Shown: piece by piece, positions 26,365 through 35,876 of the stretch
How the letters are laid out: each line of letters begins with the position of its first letter
How positions within the stretch are numbered: the stretch's first letter is position 1
Origin: JAEXOD01 sp963667875
GTDB lineage: Bacteria; Bacteroidota; Ignavibacteria; Ignavibacteriales; Melioribacteraceae
Direction: 5' to 3'
DNA: 64,000 bases
Assembly: GCA_963667875.2 (NCBI GenBank)
Contig: CAXXGC010000003.1
Span: forward strand, 62,001 to 126,000
The notes under the pieces: generated by a model
What the model saw: the letters and a program-made list of their open reading frames with translations, nothing else
What the model was told of the DNA's origin: nothing
Database searches by the model: none
Made by a program: the position numbers and the translations under genes

Positions 26365-27480
26365 ATGGCGTTAAAAACAGAACATATGGTATTAAACATG
26401 GGTCCTCAACACCCTTCAACACACGGTGTATTGCGCCTTGAAGTTGAATTGGACGGAGAACTTATTGTTAATGTAAAACCGCATATAGGATATTTGCACA
26501 GGTGTTTTGAAAAACATTGCGAGGCAATGACATATCCCCAGATAGTACCTTATACCGACAGGCTGGATTATTTAGCTTCGATGTATAATAATTTTGGGTA
26601 TGCTGTTGCAGTTGAAAGACTTGCAAAAATTGAAGTGCCTGAAAGAGTTGAATACATACGGGTAATAATGGGTGAATTGCAGCGAATTGCAAGCCATCTT
26701 GTTGCACTTGGCACTTATGGTATTGATATTGGTGCGTTTACTCCGTTTTTGTATTTATTCCGCGATAGAGAGATGATCCTTAACTTATTTGAAATTACAT
26801 GCGGAGCTCGTCTTCTTTATAATTATATTTGGGTTGGAGGACTATCGCACGACATTCATCCCGATTTTGTGCGTTTAACAAGAGAATTTATAAAAGCATT
26901 TAAACCTACAATTGTAGAGTTAGATGATTTATTATCGTATAACAAAATATTTGTTGAACGAACCGCTAATGTTGGTGTTTTACCATTAGATACCGCAATT
27001 AATTTTGGGGCTACCGGTCCTATTTTGCGTGGTTCGGGATTAAAATTTGACATACGAAAAGATGATACCTATTCAGTATATAATAAATTCGATTTTGACA
27101 TTCCAGTTGGCAAAGGATTAGTTGGAACAGTAGGCGACTGCTGGGATAGATATTATGTACGTGTACGTGAAATGGAAGAAAGCTTAAAAATTATAGAACA
27201 AGCTTTAGACGGTTTGCCGGAAGGGGACGTAAAAGCTGCAATTCCTAAAAAAGTTAAAGTACCTAAAGGTCAGATATACAGCAGAGTTGAAAATCCCAAA
27301 GGGGAACTAGGCTATTTTATTATTAGTGAAGGAAAAGATGCACCATTTAGAGTGAAAGTGCGTCCTCCATCATTTGTAAACCTTTCTTTTATTGGCGAAT
27401 TATGCAAAGGGCATTTAATAGCCGATGTTATTGCTGTACTTGGAAGTATTGATATAGTATTAGGAGAAGTTGATAGATAA
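26365..27480 (+). CDS. nuoD: Complex I subunit D (49-kDa, quinone-site subunit)
   Basis: 371 residues, a little shorter than typical separate NuoD proteins (about 390-410). Quinone-site motif GPQHPSTHGVLR near the N terminus with the conserved His; YIGYLHR-type segment GYLHRCFEKHCE; C-terminal GSIDIVLGEVDR. It descends from the hydrogenase large subunit but lacks the nickel cysteines, as expected. The stop overlaps the nuoH start by 1 nt (TAATG). Confidence 0.95.
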   Translation: MALKTEHMVLNMGPQHPSTHGVLRLEVELDGELIVNVKPHIGYLHRCFEKHCEAMTYPQIVPYTDRLDYLASMYNNFGYAVAVERLAKIEVPERVEYIRVIMGELQRIASHLVALGTYGIDIGAFTPFLYLFRDREMILNLFEITCGARLLYNYIWVGGLSHDIHPDFVRLTREFIKAFKPTIVELDDLLSYNKIFVERTANVGVLPLDTAINFGATGPILRGSGLKFDIRKDDTYSVYNKFDFDIPVGKGLVGTVGDCWDRYYVRVREMEESLKIIEQALDGLPEGDVKAAIPKKVKVPKGQIYSRVENPKGELGYFIISEGKDAPFRVKVRPPSFVNLSFIGELCKGHLIADVIAVLGSIDIVLGEVDR

Positions 27481-28550
27481 TGTATGAAATATTAACAAAT
27501 CTATTTAATAATGCGTTTATAGCTTATATTGTATCGGCTTTACTGCCATTATTTTGTTTTATTTTACCGTTTGCTTTAATTGCGGTATTATTGGAACGTA
27601 AAGTTTCCGCTCATATGCAGGATAGGCTTGGGCCGATGCGTACGGGTTATCATGGTATAATTCAAACCGTGGCTGATGTATTAAAACTATTACAAAAAGA
27701 AGATATTGTTGCTTCCGGCAACGATAAAGGATTGTTTAATATTGCTCCGGTTATTGTTTTTGCCGGTTCTTATGCTGCTTTTGCCGCAATTCCGTTTTCT
27801 TCTATTTACATTGGTACTAATACAAATATCGGTTTGTATTTTATTATTGCGGTTTCGGGATTTGCAGTTGCGGGAATATTAATGGCCGGATGGTCTTCTA
27901 ACAATAAGTATTCGTTAATTGGCGCAATGCGTTCCGTTGCTCAAATTATCAGTTACGAAATACCTACTGCTTTAGTAGTTTTAACTATAGTTATGATTAC
28001 CGGATCGTTAAACTTACATCAAATAAGCGAAAATCAAACTCAATATTTTTGGAATTGGTATATTTTTGGCGGACCCGGATTATCAGTAACCAAATTTTTA
28101 TTAATTCCATCCATGTTTGTTGCGTTTATAATTTTATATATTAGTACTTTGGCAGAAGTAAACAGAACTCCGTTTGATATACCTGAAGCTGAATCGGAAC
28201 TTGTTGCAGGGTATCATACTGAATATTCGGGAATGAAATTTGCCATGTTCTTTTTGGCTGAATACGCAAATATGTTTGCGGTATCTGCAATTGTAACTGC
28301 AATATTTTTTGGCGGTTATCACTCGCCATTTGGTTATTTTGGAAATTTGATTGGTGTTAAATGGCTTGTTCCTGTGGAACAGCTAAGCTGGTTTGCAATT
28401 AAAGGAGTATTTTTTGTATTTGTTCAAATGTGGTTACGCTGGACTTTACCGCGTTTAAGAGTAGATCAATTAATGACATTATGCTGGAAATATTTGATTC
28501 CTTATGCTTTTATTAACTTAATAATTGTTGGAATAATCTTATTATTTTAA
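27480..28550 (+). CDS. nuoH: Complex I subunit H
   Basis: 356 residues with eight or nine membrane helices. Signature segments LLERKVSAHMQDRLGPMRTGYHGIIQTVADVLKLLQKED and LAEVNRTPFDIPEAESELVAGYHTEYSGMKFAMFFLAEY are both present, including the acidic residues that line the quinone tunnel and start the proton path. It anchors the peripheral arm in the membrane. It overlaps nuoD by 1 nt and is followed by nuoI after 5 nt. Confidence 0.96.
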   Translation: MYEILTNLFNNAFIAYIVSALLPLFCFILPFALIAVLLERKVSAHMQDRLGPMRTGYHGIIQTVADVLKLLQKEDIVASGNDKGLFNIAPVIVFAGSYAAFAAIPFSSIYIGTNTNIGLYFIIAVSGFAVAGILMAGWSSNNKYSLIGAMRSVAQIISYEIPTALVVLTIVMITGSLNLHQISENQTQYFWNWYIFGGPGLSVTKFLLIPSMFVAFIILYISTLAEVNRTPFDIPEAESELVAGYHTEYSGMKFAMFFLAEYANMFAVSAIVTAIFFGGYHSPFGYFGNLIGVKWLVPVEQLSWFAIKGVFFVFVQMWLRWTLPRLRVDQLMTLCWKYLIPYAFINLIIVGIILLF

Positions 28551-28555
28551 AATTT

Positions 28556-29092
28556 ATGAAACAATACTTATTAGATACATATACAGCCTTAAAAACAGCC
28601 GCAATTGGAATGAAAATTACATTCCGGCACATGTTTATACCGTCTGTAACAATACAATATCCTGATGTAAAAGTGCCTTTACCTGAAAGAAGCCGAAACA
28701 GATTATTTGTAAATATTGATGATTGTATCGGCTGCGATCAATGCGCAAAAGCATGTCCTGTAAGCTGTATTAATATTGATACGGTTAAATCGATACCTAC
28801 AGATACTATGGGAACAACTTCCAATGGTAAAAAGAAACTTCTTTGGGTAACTAAATTTGAAATTGACATTGCAAAATGCTGTTATTGTTCGCTTTGTGTT
28901 TATCCATGTCCTACAGAGTGCATTTACATGACAGATATTTACGAATTTACTGAATTTGAACGGTCGGATTTAGTTTTTAACTTTGCAAATTTAACAAAAG
29001 CCGAAGTTGAAGAAAAAAAGGCTAATTTTGAAAAGATGCAGGCTGAAAAAGCAGTTAAAAAACCAATTACACCAACTGAAAACAATCAATAA
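28556..29092 (+). CDS. nuoI: Complex I subunit I (two [4Fe-4S] clusters)
   Basis: 178 residues. Two ferredoxin motifs, CIGCDQCAKACPVSC and CCYCSLCVYPCPTEC, bind clusters N6a and N6b, which in the full enzyme carry electrons from NuoG to NuoB. About 24 residues separate the first motif from the second, including a polar insertion (TDTMGTTSNGKK). The C-terminal tail is charged. Because no NuoG is encoded here, this subunit is the likely docking point for the unknown electron donor. Confidence 0.95.
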   Translation: MKQYLLDTYTALKTAAIGMKITFRHMFIPSVTIQYPDVKVPLPERSRNRLFVNIDDCIGCDQCAKACPVSCINIDTVKSIPTDTMGTTSNGKKKLLWVTKFEIDIAKCCYCSLCVYPCPTECIYMTDIYEFTEFERSDLVFNFANLTKAEVEEKKANFEKMQAEKAVKKPITPTENNQ

Positions 29093-29108
29093 TTATATTT
29101 GATATATT

Positions 29109-29621
29109 ATGAGTTTATATAACATATTTTTTTATTTATTTGCCCTTATTACTTTAGCTTCGGCATTTTTTGTAGTATCGGCTAAAAATGTTGTTCACTC
29201 CGGTTTTTATCTATTATTCACATTTTTTGGTGTGTCGGGGTTGTATGTTTTATTAGGTGCGGATTTTATAGCTGTCACCCAAATAATGGTTTATATTGGA
29301 GGTATTTTAATATTGCTTTTGTTTGGTATTATGATAACCAATAAAATCACAAATATTGAAATTAAAAGCGGTTCAGTAAACATTGTTCCTGCCATAATAG
29401 GTGTTGGAATATTTTCAGGTGCTCTGGTTTCAATTTTAACCCGTACAAATTGGAATGAAACAAAAAAGGTTATACCTGAAACAACAATTAATTCGCTTGG
29501 CAAAATTTTAATTACGGATTATATACTTGTTTTTGAACTTCTTGCAATATTACTGCTTGTTGTTTTAATTGGCGCAACATCCATTGCAAGAAGAAATAAA
29601 GAAAATACAAGCGAGGTTTAA
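29109..29621 (+). CDS. nuoJ: Complex I subunit J
   Basis: 170 residues, five membrane helices. The family core is VVHSGFYLLFTFFGVSGLYVLLGADFIAVTQIMVYIGGILILLLFGIMIT, with the pi-bulge helix ADFIAVTQIMVYIGG. It belongs to the proton-channel bridge between the quinone site and the antiporter-like subunits. It ends 1 nt before the nuoK start. Confidence 0.95.
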   Translation: MSLYNIFFYLFALITLASAFFVVSAKNVVHSGFYLLFTFFGVSGLYVLLGADFIAVTQIMVYIGGILILLLFGIMITNKITNIEIKSGSVNIVPAIIGVGIFSGALVSILTRTNWNETKKVIPETTINSLGKILITDYILVFELLAILLLVVLIGATSIARRNKENTSEV

Positions 29622-29622
29622 A

Positions 29623-29934
29623 GTGTTTGAAGTTGGATTAAATCATTTTTTATTTATTAGTGCGGTCCTTTTTTGCTTTGGACTTTATGCTGTTGTTACC
29701 CGGAAAAACGCAATACTTGTATTAATGGGAGTTGAACTTATATTAAATGCCGCTAATATAAATTTTGTAGCTTTTTCCAGATTTGGCAGTGCCGGATTAA
29801 CCGGACAGGTTGTTGCTTTGTTTGTTATTATTTTAGCAGCCGCGGAAGCAGCCATTGCTCTTGCAATTGTTCTAAATATATATAAGTTGTTCGCAAATGT
29901 AAATATAGATGAAATTGATAATTTAAAAGAATAA
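29623..29934 (+). CDS. nuoK: Complex I subunit K
   Basis: 103 residues starting at GTG 29623 (MFEVGLNHFLFISAVLFCFGLY), with GAGG about 8 nt upstream inside the end of nuoJ. A longer frame opens upstream at 29569 but lies within nuoJ and is not the real start. Three membrane helices; the conserved Glu of the second helix is in MGVELILNAANINFVAF and another in AAAEAAIALAIVL, as in E. coli NuoK, where both are needed for proton pumping. Confidence 0.95.
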   Translation: MFEVGLNHFLFISAVLFCFGLYAVVTRKNAILVLMGVELILNAANINFVAFSRFGSAGLTGQVVALFVIILAAAEAAIALAIVLNIYKLFANVNIDEIDNLKE

Positions 29935-29940
29935 ATAAAT

Positions 29941-32016
29941 ATGTCAGAATCAATACTTGTAATTTTAGCTGTTTGCACATTATTTTTACCTTTACTGGGT
30001 TTTACCACAGTTATTTTTCTGGGTAAAAAATTTCCTAAAATATATATTGCGGAACTAGTATTTATTGGTTTGGCATTTATTCTATCCGTAACAATCGCAG
30101 GTTTTAAACTTGGTTTTTATGTCGATAAGACCATAATTGCAAGTTTTAACTGGATTAATGTTGGAATAATTAGTCAAGGAATCAATAATTTTATACAATT
30201 AGGTGTTAAAATAGATAATTTAACCGTTTTAATGCTTATTGTGGTAAACTTGATCAGTATGCTGGTTCATTTCTATTCCGTTGAGTATATGCACGGAGAT
30301 AAAAAATATACACGTTATTTTGCATATCTGGGTGTTTTTACGTTTTCCATGCTTGGAATAGTACTAACCCATAATTTGTTAATGATGTATATCTTTTGGG
30401 AACTTGTAGGTTTATCCTCATATCTGTTAATAGGTTTTTGGTTTGAAAAAAAATCTGCTTCCGATGCCAGTAAAAAAGCATTTTTAGTAAACAGGGTAGG
30501 TGACGTAGGTATGTTTTTAGGTATTTTGATTATTTATTTTACCTACAATACATTTACTTTTGACGACATTTATCACCAGATGAGTTTGGGAGTTATTCCT
30601 TTTAACAGCGGTTTTTGGTTAACAGTAACCGGAATATTATTATTTATGGGTGCTGTTGGTAAATCGGCTCAATTTCCGTTACATGTTTGGCTTCCTGACG
30701 CAATGGAAGGTCCTACACCTGTCAGCGCATTAATACATGCCGCTACCATGGTTGCAGCAGGTGTTTATTTATTAACACGAATTTTTGTTATGCTTACAGC
30801 CGATGCAATGTTGGTTATTGCCGTAATTGGAGCAATTACTTCGCTGCTGGCCGCAACAATTGCAATTACTCAAAATGATATTAAAAAGGTTTTAGCATAT
30901 TCAACTGTAAGCCAGCTTGGTTATATGGTAATGGCTATTGGAGTTGGTGCTTATTCGTTTGCGTTTTTCCATTTAGTAACACACGCATTTTTTAAGGCAT
31001 GTTTATTTTTGGGTTCCGGTTCTGTAATTTATTCAATGCATCACGAACAAGATATTCAAAATATGGGCGGTCTGCGTAAAAAGATGCCTGTTACTTACGC
31101 TACATTTTTAATTTCAACGTTGGCAATATCGGGTATTCCGCTCACTTCAGGATTTTTAAGTAAAGACGGTATACTTGCCGGTACAATGGCTTTTGGAAGT
31201 TTAACAGGACATTGGTTAATTCCTGCTATTGGTTTTACCGTAGCATTATTAACCGCATTTTACATGTTCCGTTTAGTTATATTAACTTTCCACGGCAGTC
31301 CGCGTGATGAACATAAATACGAACATTCCAAAGAATCACCAAAATTGATGATTGTTCCGTTAATTGTTTTAGCCGGATTATCAGTTTTCTTTTGGTATAC
31401 CCCAAATCCAATTGGTGCCGATCAAGGCTGGTTTTTATCCAAATGGATTCCTACACCAAATACAGTTGTTCCAATTGCTTCCCGTTTTGATTTTATGAAA
31501 CCGGAAACAGCTGTTAATGTTCACGAAAAAATTGTTCATAGTTTATCATATACCGAAGCAATGCATCACGCTCATTATCCTGCAATGATATTATCACTTA
31601 TTGTTGCCGGATTAGGTTTGTTAACAGCATTTTTATTTTACCAATGGAAAAAGATTGATGCCGATAAATTGGCACAAAAAATACGTCCATTATATTTGGG
31701 AAGTTTAAACAAATGGTATATAGATGAATTTTATAATGGTGTAATTGTTAATGCAATTTTATTATTCAGTAAATTTTTAGCTTGGTTTGATTTAACTATT
31801 GTTGATGGTCTTGTAAATGGTGCTGCAACTGTTACAAGATGGATTTCGATTGCAGGCAGATATTTTGATACTTTTGTTGTTGACGGTTTAGTTAATTTTA
31901 GTGCTTTTTTTAGTGGTTTTGTTGGACTATTATTACGAAAACTACAGACAGGAAAAGTTCAAACTTATATTGTATTTATTGTTTTTTCTCTAATTATTCT
32001 ACTTATTTTGTTATAA
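29941..32016 (+). CDS. nuoL: Complex I subunit L (antiporter-like, with lateral helix)
   Basis: 691 residues with about 16 membrane helices. NuoL hallmarks: YMHGDKKYTRYFAYLGVFTFSMLGIV, MYIFWELVGLSSYLLIGFW (the Glu of helix 5), LHVWLPDAMEGPTPVSALIHAATMVAAGVYL, and the lysine-bearing helix ITQNDIKKVLAYSTVSQLGYM. The C-terminal region after about 560 contains the long lateral helix that braces the membrane arm. It is followed by nuoM and nuoN, the related antiporter-like pair. Confidence 0.96.
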   Translation: MSESILVILAVCTLFLPLLGFTTVIFLGKKFPKIYIAELVFIGLAFILSVTIAGFKLGFYVDKTIIASFNWINVGIISQGINNFIQLGVKIDNLTVLMLIVVNLISMLVHFYSVEYMHGDKKYTRYFAYLGVFTFSMLGIVLTHNLLMMYIFWELVGLSSYLLIGFWFEKKSASDASKKAFLVNRVGDVGMFLGILIIYFTYNTFTFDDIYHQMSLGVIPFNSGFWLTVTGILLFMGAVGKSAQFPLHVWLPDAMEGPTPVSALIHAATMVAAGVYLLTRIFVMLTADAMLVIAVIGAITSLLAATIAITQNDIKKVLAYSTVSQLGYMVMAIGVGAYSFAFFHLVTHAFFKACLFLGSGSVIYSMHHEQDIQNMGGLRKKMPVTYATFLISTLAISGIPLTSGFLSKDGILAGTMAFGSLTGHWLIPAIGFTVALLTAFYMFRLVILTFHGSPRDEHKYEHSKESPKLMIVPLIVLAGLSVFFWYTPNPIGADQGWFLSKWIPTPNTVVPIASRFDFMKPETAVNVHEKIVHSLSYTEAMHHAHYPAMILSLIVAGLGLLTAFLFYQWKKIDADKLAQKIRPLYLGSLNKWYIDEFYNGVIVNAILLFSKFLAWFDLTIVDGLVNGAATVTRWISIAGRYFDTFVVDGLVNFSAFFSGFVGLLLRKLQTGKVQTYIVFIVFSLIILLILL

Positions 32017-32050
32017 ATTGTTAATTAATTAAAATAGGCATAACGATATT

Positions 32051-33640
32051 ATGGAAGGATTTCCGATTTTAACATTAATAACTTTTCTTCCCGTTTTGGG
32101 AATGATATTCATTTTATTAATACCTAAAGAGTCCAAGTTTCAAATAAAACTTACAGCTCTAATTATGGTTGCTCTCCAGTTGGTGTTATCTTTAATAATG
32201 CTGGGAGTTTTTAATTATAAGGCAGGAGGTATTTTTGACGTATCAAGTTTCCAGTTTGTTGAAAGAGCAAGATGGATTGAAATACCCGGTATTTCTTGGC
32301 TTGGAACTGTAAAAATAGATTATTTCCTTGGTGTTGACGGTATAAGTATGCCAATGGTATTGCTTACTGCAATAGTATCTTTGGTTGCTTTAATTTCGTC
32401 ATGGAAAATAGATAAATCCGTTAAGGGTTATTTTGTAATGTTTTTATTACTTGATACCGGAATGATGGGTGTTTTTGTTGCTTTGGATTTTTTCCTATTT
32501 TACGTATTTTGGGAATTAATGCTTTTGCCTATGTACTTTTTAATTGGTATTTGGGGCGGACCACGAAAAGAATATGCTGCTATTAAGTTTTTTATATATA
32601 CTTTATTAGGATCTGTATTTATCCTTTTAGTAATGATTGGTTTATACTTTAGTACTACTGAAACATTGGTTGACGGTACAAAAGTGTTTACTTTTAATCT
32701 GCTTGCTATGATGGATAAAACAAACTTTACGCCTGATGGAATTCTTTCTCCTTTTAATCCTCATAATTTACGTATGATTGCATATATAGCGTTGTTTGCC
32801 GGATTTGCAATCAAAATTCCAATGTTCCCATTCCATACATGGCTTCCCGATGCACACGTTGAAGCTCCAACACCAATAAGCGTTATTCTTGCAGGTGTTT
32901 TACTTAAAATGGGTACTTATGGTATTTTACGTATCAGTTATCCTGTTTTCCCCGAAATTACCCGCGAATTAATGTGGTTTATTGGTTTATTTGGTGCCAT
33001 CAATATTATTTACGGTGCGTTTTGCGCTATGGCTCAAAAAGATTTTAAAAAACTTATTGCTTATTCATCTGTTTCGCACATGGGGTATGTTTTACTTGGT
33101 ATGGCTTCGTTAACTTCTGTTGGAATAAGCGGTGCAGTTTTCCAGATGTTTAATCATGGTACAATTACAGCAATGCTCTTCCTTATTGTTGGTGTTGTAT
33201 ACGACAGAGCACATACACGTGGAATTGATGATTTTGGCGGTTTAGCAACTCAGCTTCCTGTTTATACCGGATTTGTTACAGTAGCGTTTTTTGCCGCTAT
33301 AGGATTACCCGGAATGAGCGGATTTGTTTCGGAAGCTTTTGTTTTTGTTGGTGCTTTTAGTGCAAGCTCTATTAGAATTATTGCTGTAGTATCTACTCTT
33401 GGTATTGTACTGGGAGCAGGTTACATGTTGTGGACTTTACAAAGAATATTCTTTGGAAAATTAAATGAAAAATGGGTTGATCTTAAGGATTTGGATACCC
33501 GCGAATATATTATGTTAGTTCCATTAACATTAATTATTATATTTTTAGGTGTTTATCCTTCTGCAATGCTTAATATTATGAATGCTTCTGTTAATACATT
33601 AGCAAAATTTGTTAATGAAACATCTTTTTTATTAAATTGA
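32051..33640 (+). CDS. nuoM: Complex I subunit M (antiporter-like)
   Basis: 529 residues, about 14 membrane helices. LGVDGISMPMVLLTAIVSLVALISSW, YVFWELMLLPMYFLIGIWGG (helix-5 Glu), PFHTWLPDAHVEAPTPISVILAGVLLKMGTYG and AQKDFKKLIAYSSVSHMGYVLLG carry the family's charged residues for proton transfer. It lies 34 nt after nuoL. Confidence 0.96.
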   Translation: MEGFPILTLITFLPVLGMIFILLIPKESKFQIKLTALIMVALQLVLSLIMLGVFNYKAGGIFDVSSFQFVERARWIEIPGISWLGTVKIDYFLGVDGISMPMVLLTAIVSLVALISSWKIDKSVKGYFVMFLLLDTGMMGVFVALDFFLFYVFWELMLLPMYFLIGIWGGPRKEYAAIKFFIYTLLGSVFILLVMIGLYFSTTETLVDGTKVFTFNLLAMMDKTNFTPDGILSPFNPHNLRMIAYIALFAGFAIKIPMFPFHTWLPDAHVEAPTPISVILAGVLLKMGTYGILRISYPVFPEITRELMWFIGLFGAINIIYGAFCAMAQKDFKKLIAYSSVSHMGYVLLGMASLTSVGISGAVFQMFNHGTITAMLFLIVGVVYDRAHTRGIDDFGGLATQLPVYTGFVTVAFFAAIGLPGMSGFVSEAFVFVGAFSASSIRIIAVVSTLGIVLGAGYMLWTLQRIFFGKLNEKWVDLKDLDTREYIMLVPLTLIIIFLGVYPSAMLNIMNASVNTLAKFVNETSFLLN

Positions 33641-33660
33641 TTATAATTGCTTAAACTGAT

Positions 33661-35163
33661 ATGGATATAAATAATCTTATAGTTTCGTTAAATTTAATTA
33701 AACCAGAACTTGTAATTTCGTTTTTGTTATTACTAGTTATTGTTTTTGATTTGTTTTACAAAGATAATACTGTAATACCTTACGTTACATTAATAGGTTT
33801 ATTGGCAAGTTTAGTGTTTGTGATAACACAGCTAAATGAAAAATCAGCCGCATTCACTTTTACAAATTCGCAATACTCTTTATTAGGAATTGATCCGATA
33901 GGTTCATATTTTAAGATTATTGTTTTACTTGCGGCTATTTTTGTTGTTTTGTTTTCTCTTCTTTCCGATGAGATTATATCCCTGTCAATCCGAAAAGGGG
34001 AGTTTTACACTCTTGTAATTGGAATGGTTCTTGGAATGCTGTTTTTAAGTTCTGCAATTGATTTTATAATGGTTTACGTATCTTTAGAGCTTTTATCGCT
34101 GTCATCATACGTTCTTGCGGGTTTTATGCGGTTACGCGACAGAAGCGGTGAAGCATCATTAAAATATGTTATTTACGGTTCTGTTTCTTCAGGTATTATG
34201 CTTTTTGGTATTTCAATTCTTTTTGGATTAACCGGCAGCACAAACTTTTTTGCAATTAATACTTATTTGGCATCACAAAGTATTAATTACCTTACCTTGG
34301 CTATTTCGTTAATAATGATATTTACTGGAATAGGTTTTAAAATTTCCGCAGTTCCATTCCATTTTTGGACACCTGACGTTTACGAAGGTTCACCAATTAC
34401 AATTACTTCATTTCTTTCGGTAGCAAGCAAATCAGCCGGATTTATTTTATTAATACGACTTATTTTTACCGGTTTTGTAACAGATGTTACACGTGACGGA
34501 ATGTGGAATGTTTTACCTGTATTCGATTGGCAGACTTTATTAATTATTATTGCAATAGCTACAATGACACTTGGAAACTTTTCGGCATTATGGCAGGATA
34601 ACTTAAAAAGAATGCTGGCATATTCAAGTATAGCTCACGCCGGTTATATGCTCCTTGGTATTGCAGTACTTTCAAACCAAGGTTTAATTGCCGTTATGAT
34701 CTATTTCTTTGTTTATTTGTTTATGAATCTTGGTGCGTTTTTTATTGTAATGTTATTTGCCGATAAACTAGGATCGGAAAACATTGATGACTTTAAAGGA
34801 TTGGGATTAACCTCGCCATTTTTAAGTTTTGCTTTAGCGGCATTTTTAATTTCGTTGACCGGATTACCGCCCACAGCCGGATTTATTTCAAAGTTGTATT
34901 TGTTTTTTGCTTTAGTTGATGCTAAAATGATTTATGTGGCTGTTATTGCGTTGTTAAATACTGTAGTTTCTTTGTATTATTATGTTCGTGTTCTTAAACA
35001 TATGTATTTAACAAAACCGACTGAAAATACACCTAAAGTAATTACTAGTTTTTCTGTAAATTTGTTAATTGTTGTATTATTAATACCTGTTCTTTTATTT
35101 GGTATTTATTTTACACCTTTATTAGATTTTGCCAAAATGTGTGTTTCTTTTTTAGGCAATTAA
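33661..35163 (+). CDS. nuoN: Complex I subunit N (antiporter-like)
   Basis: 500 residues, about 14 membrane helices. Hallmarks: MVYVSLELLSLSSYVLAGF, VPFHFWTPDVYEGSPITITSFLSVASKSAGF, WQDNLKRMLAYSSIAHAGYMLLG, and the C-terminal SLTGLPPTAGFISKLYLF. It ends the operon of eleven genes. No hairpin terminator is obvious in the 55 nt before the next gene. Confidence 0.96.
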   Translation: MDINNLIVSLNLIKPELVISFLLLLVIVFDLFYKDNTVIPYVTLIGLLASLVFVITQLNEKSAAFTFTNSQYSLLGIDPIGSYFKIIVLLAAIFVVLFSLLSDEIISLSIRKGEFYTLVIGMVLGMLFLSSAIDFIMVYVSLELLSLSSYVLAGFMRLRDRSGEASLKYVIYGSVSSGIMLFGISILFGLTGSTNFFAINTYLASQSINYLTLAISLIMIFTGIGFKISAVPFHFWTPDVYEGSPITITSFLSVASKSAGFILLIRLIFTGFVTDVTRDGMWNVLPVFDWQTLLIIIAIATMTLGNFSALWQDNLKRMLAYSSIAHAGYMLLGIAVLSNQGLIAVMIYFFVYLFMNLGAFFIVMLFADKLGSENIDDFKGLGLTSPFLSFALAAFLISLTGLPPTAGFISKLYLFFALVDAKMIYVAVIALLNTVVSLYYYVRVLKHMYLTKPTENTPKVITSFSVNLLIVVLLIPVLLFGIYFTPLLDFAKMCVSFLGN

Positions 35164-35218
35164 ATTAAAATAAATAGACCCTCCTTATTGTTTTGTTAAT
35201 TTAGATTTAAGGTTTACA

Positions 35219-35494
35219 ATGGATTATGCAAATGATTTATATACAAACAAAATAATTTTTTTCAGTTTTATGAAAGAAAAATATCCTTTTTTTTATAAAT
35301 CTAATATCTTTTTTCGCGATACACAATATTCGGTAATGCGATATTATGAAAAGAAAAATGTTAAAATAAAATATGCTCAAGCCGAAAAAATTGCTATTGC
35401 TTTGTTCGATTTGCTTGTTAAAGATGAATCTGTAATAAAACTAGACAATAAGTCTTATAAAGTGAACTTTTTGATGGAAAACCAAGTTTCCTAA
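35219..35494 (+). CDS. Small protein of unknown function
   Basis: 91 residues, not recognised. It is rich in aromatic and charged residues (FMKEKYPFFYKSNIFFRDTQYSVMRYYEKKNVKIKYAQAEKIAIALFDLLVKD), has no signal peptide or membrane helix, and looks like a small mixed alpha/beta or helical cytosolic protein. AAGG precedes the ATG. It sits between nuoN and an IscA-like Fe-S assembly gene (19 nt gap to the latter), so a link to Fe-S supply is possible but unproven. A gene this short with no known relatives could be lineage-specific. Confidence 0.6.
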   Translation: MDYANDLYTNKIIFFSFMKEKYPFFYKSNIFFRDTQYSVMRYYEKKNVKIKYAQAEKIAIALFDLLVKDESVIKLDNKSYKVNFLMENQVS

Positions 35495-35513
35495 GTAAAA
35501 GAAAGGAAACAGA

Positions 35514-35861
35514 ATGGCAAATCAAATAGATTCTGAAATTAAAATAACACAAAAAGCAACACAGCAAATTAAACAGTTAATGGAAGAAAATTCTATTAAT
35601 GAAAATTTTGGTTTAAGGGTAGGAGTAAAAGGAGGAGGCTGTTCAGGGTTAACTTACCAATTAGGTTTTGATTCCGAAATTAAAGATACCGACACTACCA
35701 TAGAACAAGATGGCGTTAAACTAATTGTTGACGGCAAAAGTTTATTTTATTTAACTGGCTGCGAATTAGATTTCAGCAGTGGTTTAAGCGGCCGTGGATT
35801 TGTGTTTAATAATCCCAATGCTAAAAAAACTTGCGGTTGCGGCGAATCGTTTGGTGTTTAA
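35514..35861 (+). CDS. IscA/HesB-family iron-sulfur cluster assembly protein
   Basis: 115 residues. The three ligand cysteines are present: VGVKGGGCSGLTYQL and the C-terminal CGCGESFGV. A-type carriers of this sort hand Fe-S clusters to target proteins. Its place directly behind complex I, which needs several clusters, fits that role. It is closer to ErpA or SufA-like proteins than to any I can name with certainty. The next gene begins 15 nt after the stop. Confidence 0.92.
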   Translation: MANQIDSEIKITQKATQQIKQLMEENSINENFGLRVGVKGGGCSGLTYQLGFDSEIKDTDTTIEQDGVKLIVDGKSLFYLTGCELDFSSGLSGRGFVFNNPNAKKTCGCGESFGV

Positions 35862-35876
35862 CTGATAGGTGAAGTT

